Shown here in pieces: positions 5,580 through 7,015 of a stretch of DNA of 7,015 nt. The DNA lies in NCBI GenBank assembly GCA_964353875.1, contig CAYGXU010000146.1, positions 1 through 7,015 of the forward strand, given 5' to 3'. Under the pieces are notes generated by a model. The model was given only the letters and a program-made list of their open reading frames with translations. It did no database searches and was not told where the DNA came from. This stretch comes from MGNI01 sp964353875. GTDB lineage: Bacteria; Chloroflexota; Anaerolineae; Anaerolineales; E44-bin32. Position numbers and translations under genes: made by a program. Position 1 is the stretch's first letter; the number at the start of each line of letters is the position of its first letter.

Positions 5580-6815
5580 ATGAATGAGACGGTTTGGTCT
5601 GGATACCCTTCTAACTATCGCCAAGAGGAGATTAATTGCCTGCTTACCAACCTTCGGGCTGGGGAGTGCGTCTCGCTCATCGGGCTGAGCGGGATGGGAA
5701 AATCCAATCTGCTCGGCTATCTCGTCCATAAAGTAAATTTCGATCGGGACGCCGGGTTTGACGCGCTCCTGATCGATTGCAACCGGCTTCCATCATTTGA
5801 TGCTGCCACCCTGCTCGATATGACACGCCAAGAGCTATATCGTATGGCGCTTGCCCATGAAATCCAGACGCAATCCCAGGGCGACCTCTTTGACCAAGTT
5901 GATCAGAATATTTCGGCCATCCTTGCTCATACCCAAAGACCCCTGGCTCTGCTTATGGATGGTTTTGATGATCCAGCAAAAATCCTCGACCGTCCCTTTT
6001 TTAATCGATTGCGCGCCTTGCGTGATCAGTACAAATACCGTCTTTGCTACTTACTTGCGACCCGTCGTCCTTTAACCGCAATCACCGGGGAAGAGAAAGT
6101 ACGCGAGTTCTTTGACCTGATCGCATCGAATCAAATCTGGCTCGGACCGCTCACAGAAAGCGATGCCACCTGGACGATTCAACGTATCGAGCAACGTCTG
6201 AGGATCAACTTCACCGCAGAAGCTATCGAGAGACTTTTGAACCTATCTGGACATCACCCTGGCCTGCTAAAAGCGATCGCAACCGTGTGGCATTCGGGCG
6301 ATCCATCCAGGCCAGCATCGTGGCTGAACCATGCGGGGGTAACTCGTGAATGCCAGATGCTGTGGGATGATCTCCCCGAGGGCGTCCGTGGCGCGGCTTA
6401 TGAACAGCCAGTGACAGACGCCATGTTACATCATGTCGGCCTGGCGAAGGATGGCCAACTTTGTAGTCCTGTATTTGCTGCTTTCATCGATCGAAAAGCT
6501 GGGGAGGAACTTCTCCTCGACCGAGCTACGGGCGCGGTTTGCCGCGGAGGCACCCGCATCCCCCTCGATCTCACTGCAAAGGAATTCGCTCTGCTGGTTT
6601 ATTTGTTGGATCAAAAGAATCATATCTGTGAGAAGGATGAGCTTATCCGCGCGGTCTGGCCTGAGGACCGCCTCTACGAGGAGGGGATCCGTGATGACAG
6701 CCTCGCCCAGCTTGTACGACGGCTACGCGTAAAAATCGAGCCGGATCCCTCCGATCCCAGCTTTCTTATGACTATCCCTGGACGTGGCTACCGTCTGATC
6801 CAGCCTGAAAAATGA
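5580..6815 (+). CDS. P-loop ATPase fused to an OmpR/PhoB-type winged-helix DNA-binding domain (transcriptional regulator)
   Basis: This 411-aa cytoplasmic protein has two parts. Residues 1-235 are an AAA/NACHT-like ATPase. It has Walker A GLSGMGKS (35-42), Walker B LALLMDGFDD (122-131), ATRRP (160-164, sensor-like), LGPLTESDA (188-196) and GHHPGLL (224-230), as in STAND-type switches. Residues 240-305 look like a degenerate helical or winged segment. Residues about 310-410 are a Trans_reg_C domain: LTAKEFALLVYLL, DELIRAVWPED, the recognition helix region DDSLAQLVRRLRVKIE, and the closing GRGYRL. There is no receiver domain, so control is presumably by nucleotide state or a partner. An in-frame TGA at 5553 and the P-loop position leave ATG 5580 as the only sensible start. 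Divergent orientation suggests control of the adjacent lipoprotein gene and possibly itself; this is inference. Confidence 0.93.
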   Translation: MNETVWSGYPSNYRQEEINCLLTNLRAGECVSLIGLSGMGKSNLLGYLVHKVNFDRDAGFDALLIDCNRLPSFDAATLLDMTRQELYRMALAHEIQTQSQGDLFDQVDQNISAILAHTQRPLALLMDGFDDPAKILDRPFFNRLRALRDQYKYRLCYLLATRRPLTAITGEEKVREFFDLIASNQIWLGPLTESDATWTIQRIEQRLRINFTAEAIERLLNLSGHHPGLLKAIATVWHSGDPSRPASWLNHAGVTRECQMLWDDLPEGVRGAAYEQPVTDAMLHHVGLAKDGQLCSPVFAAFIDRKAGEELLLDRATGAVCRGGTRIPLDLTAKEFALLVYLLDQKNHICEKDELIRAVWPEDRLYEEGIRDDSLAQLVRRLRVKIEPDPSDPSFLMTIPGRGYRLIQPEK

Positions 6816-7015
6816 ACATCCCTTCCCGTTCGCGCGCCAGCCCAGTTAACCAGCGTTCACACCTCAATCTTATTTAGTTTCAGTCGATTAGAGCACTCGA
6901 TTAATTCTTCTCGATGATTCTCTTCTCCTGTTCCTTTCTTGGATGAATCCGGCTTTCCAGAGAAGATATGACTATCGTCTCTCAATCCATAAAAAAAAGT
7001 GGAATTGCTCGTACT
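6816..7015. other. Right flank after the regulator, no firm gene
   Basis: No clear terminator follows the regulator. A direct repeat TCGATTA occurs at 6884-6890 and 6897-6903. Two edge frames exist. One is a - strand frame open from 7015 to a TGA at 6857-6859 (about 52 residues, strongly hydrophilic, ending NRLKLNKIEV); it could be the C-terminus of a convergent gene. The other is a + strand ATG at 6968 that opens MTIVSQSIKKSGIART and runs off the edge, with only a weak AGAGAAG before it. They overlap, so at most one is likely real. Neither shows a recognisable domain. Confidence 0.3.

Noticed and set aside
5387..5581. 64-codon - strand frame in the divergent region
   Set aside because: No Shine-Dalgarno, it starts inside the regulator's start codon, and its composition is unlike the neighbouring genes.
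6841..6905. Terminator after the regulator
   Set aside because: Only direct repeats (TCGATTA) and short unpaired CCAG copies are present; no stable stem with a T tract was found.

Overview
The window looks like a piece of a Chloroflexota genome, probably from the Anaerolineae or a related class. This is an inference from style, not from a search. The signs are two Pro/Thr-linker lipoproteins of the kind common on the surface of these bacteria, a P-loop ATPase fused to an OmpR-type winged helix, and a bacterial prolyl-tRNA synthetase with a full editing domain at roughly 50-55% GC. No transposase, integrase, phage gene, tRNA, rRNA or CRISPR array was seen.

Left part (1-2201): the 3' part of proS enters from the left edge on the + strand. 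It is followed by an HD-domain phosphohydrolase gene that appears broken. The break shows as a -1 frameshift, an amber codon where the family has Trp, and Tyr where the family has its first metal-binding His. A strong GC-rich hairpin closes this + strand block and is shared with the convergent gene that follows.

Middle part (2202-4985): two lipoprotein genes lie on the - strand. The downstream one is a von Willebrand factor A (vWA) lipoprotein with a complete-looking MIDAS site. The upstream one is a lipoprotein of unknown function built from two tandem copies of one domain. Between them lie 381 bp that hold two terminator-like hairpins and a separate promoter candidate for the vWA gene, so the two are probably separate transcripts.

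Right part (4986-7015): a 594-bp divergent intergenic region separates the duplicated-domain lipoprotein from a + strand regulator. The region is rich in inverted repeats and contains a possible structured leader of about 300 nt for the lipoprotein. The regulator has an N-terminal P-loop ATPase and a C-terminal OmpR/PhoB-type DNA-binding domain, with no receiver domain. It appears to be transcribed from an extended -10 element only 7 nt before its ATG, which suggests a leaderless mRNA. The last 200 bp hold no gene that I can support firmly.

Working model (inference): the ATPase-winged-helix protein controls the divergent lipoprotein and possibly the vWA lipoprotein, whose promoter carries 11-bp-spaced direct repeats of the type OmpR/PhoB domains often read. 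proS and the HD gene are housekeeping neighbours with no clear link to this module.
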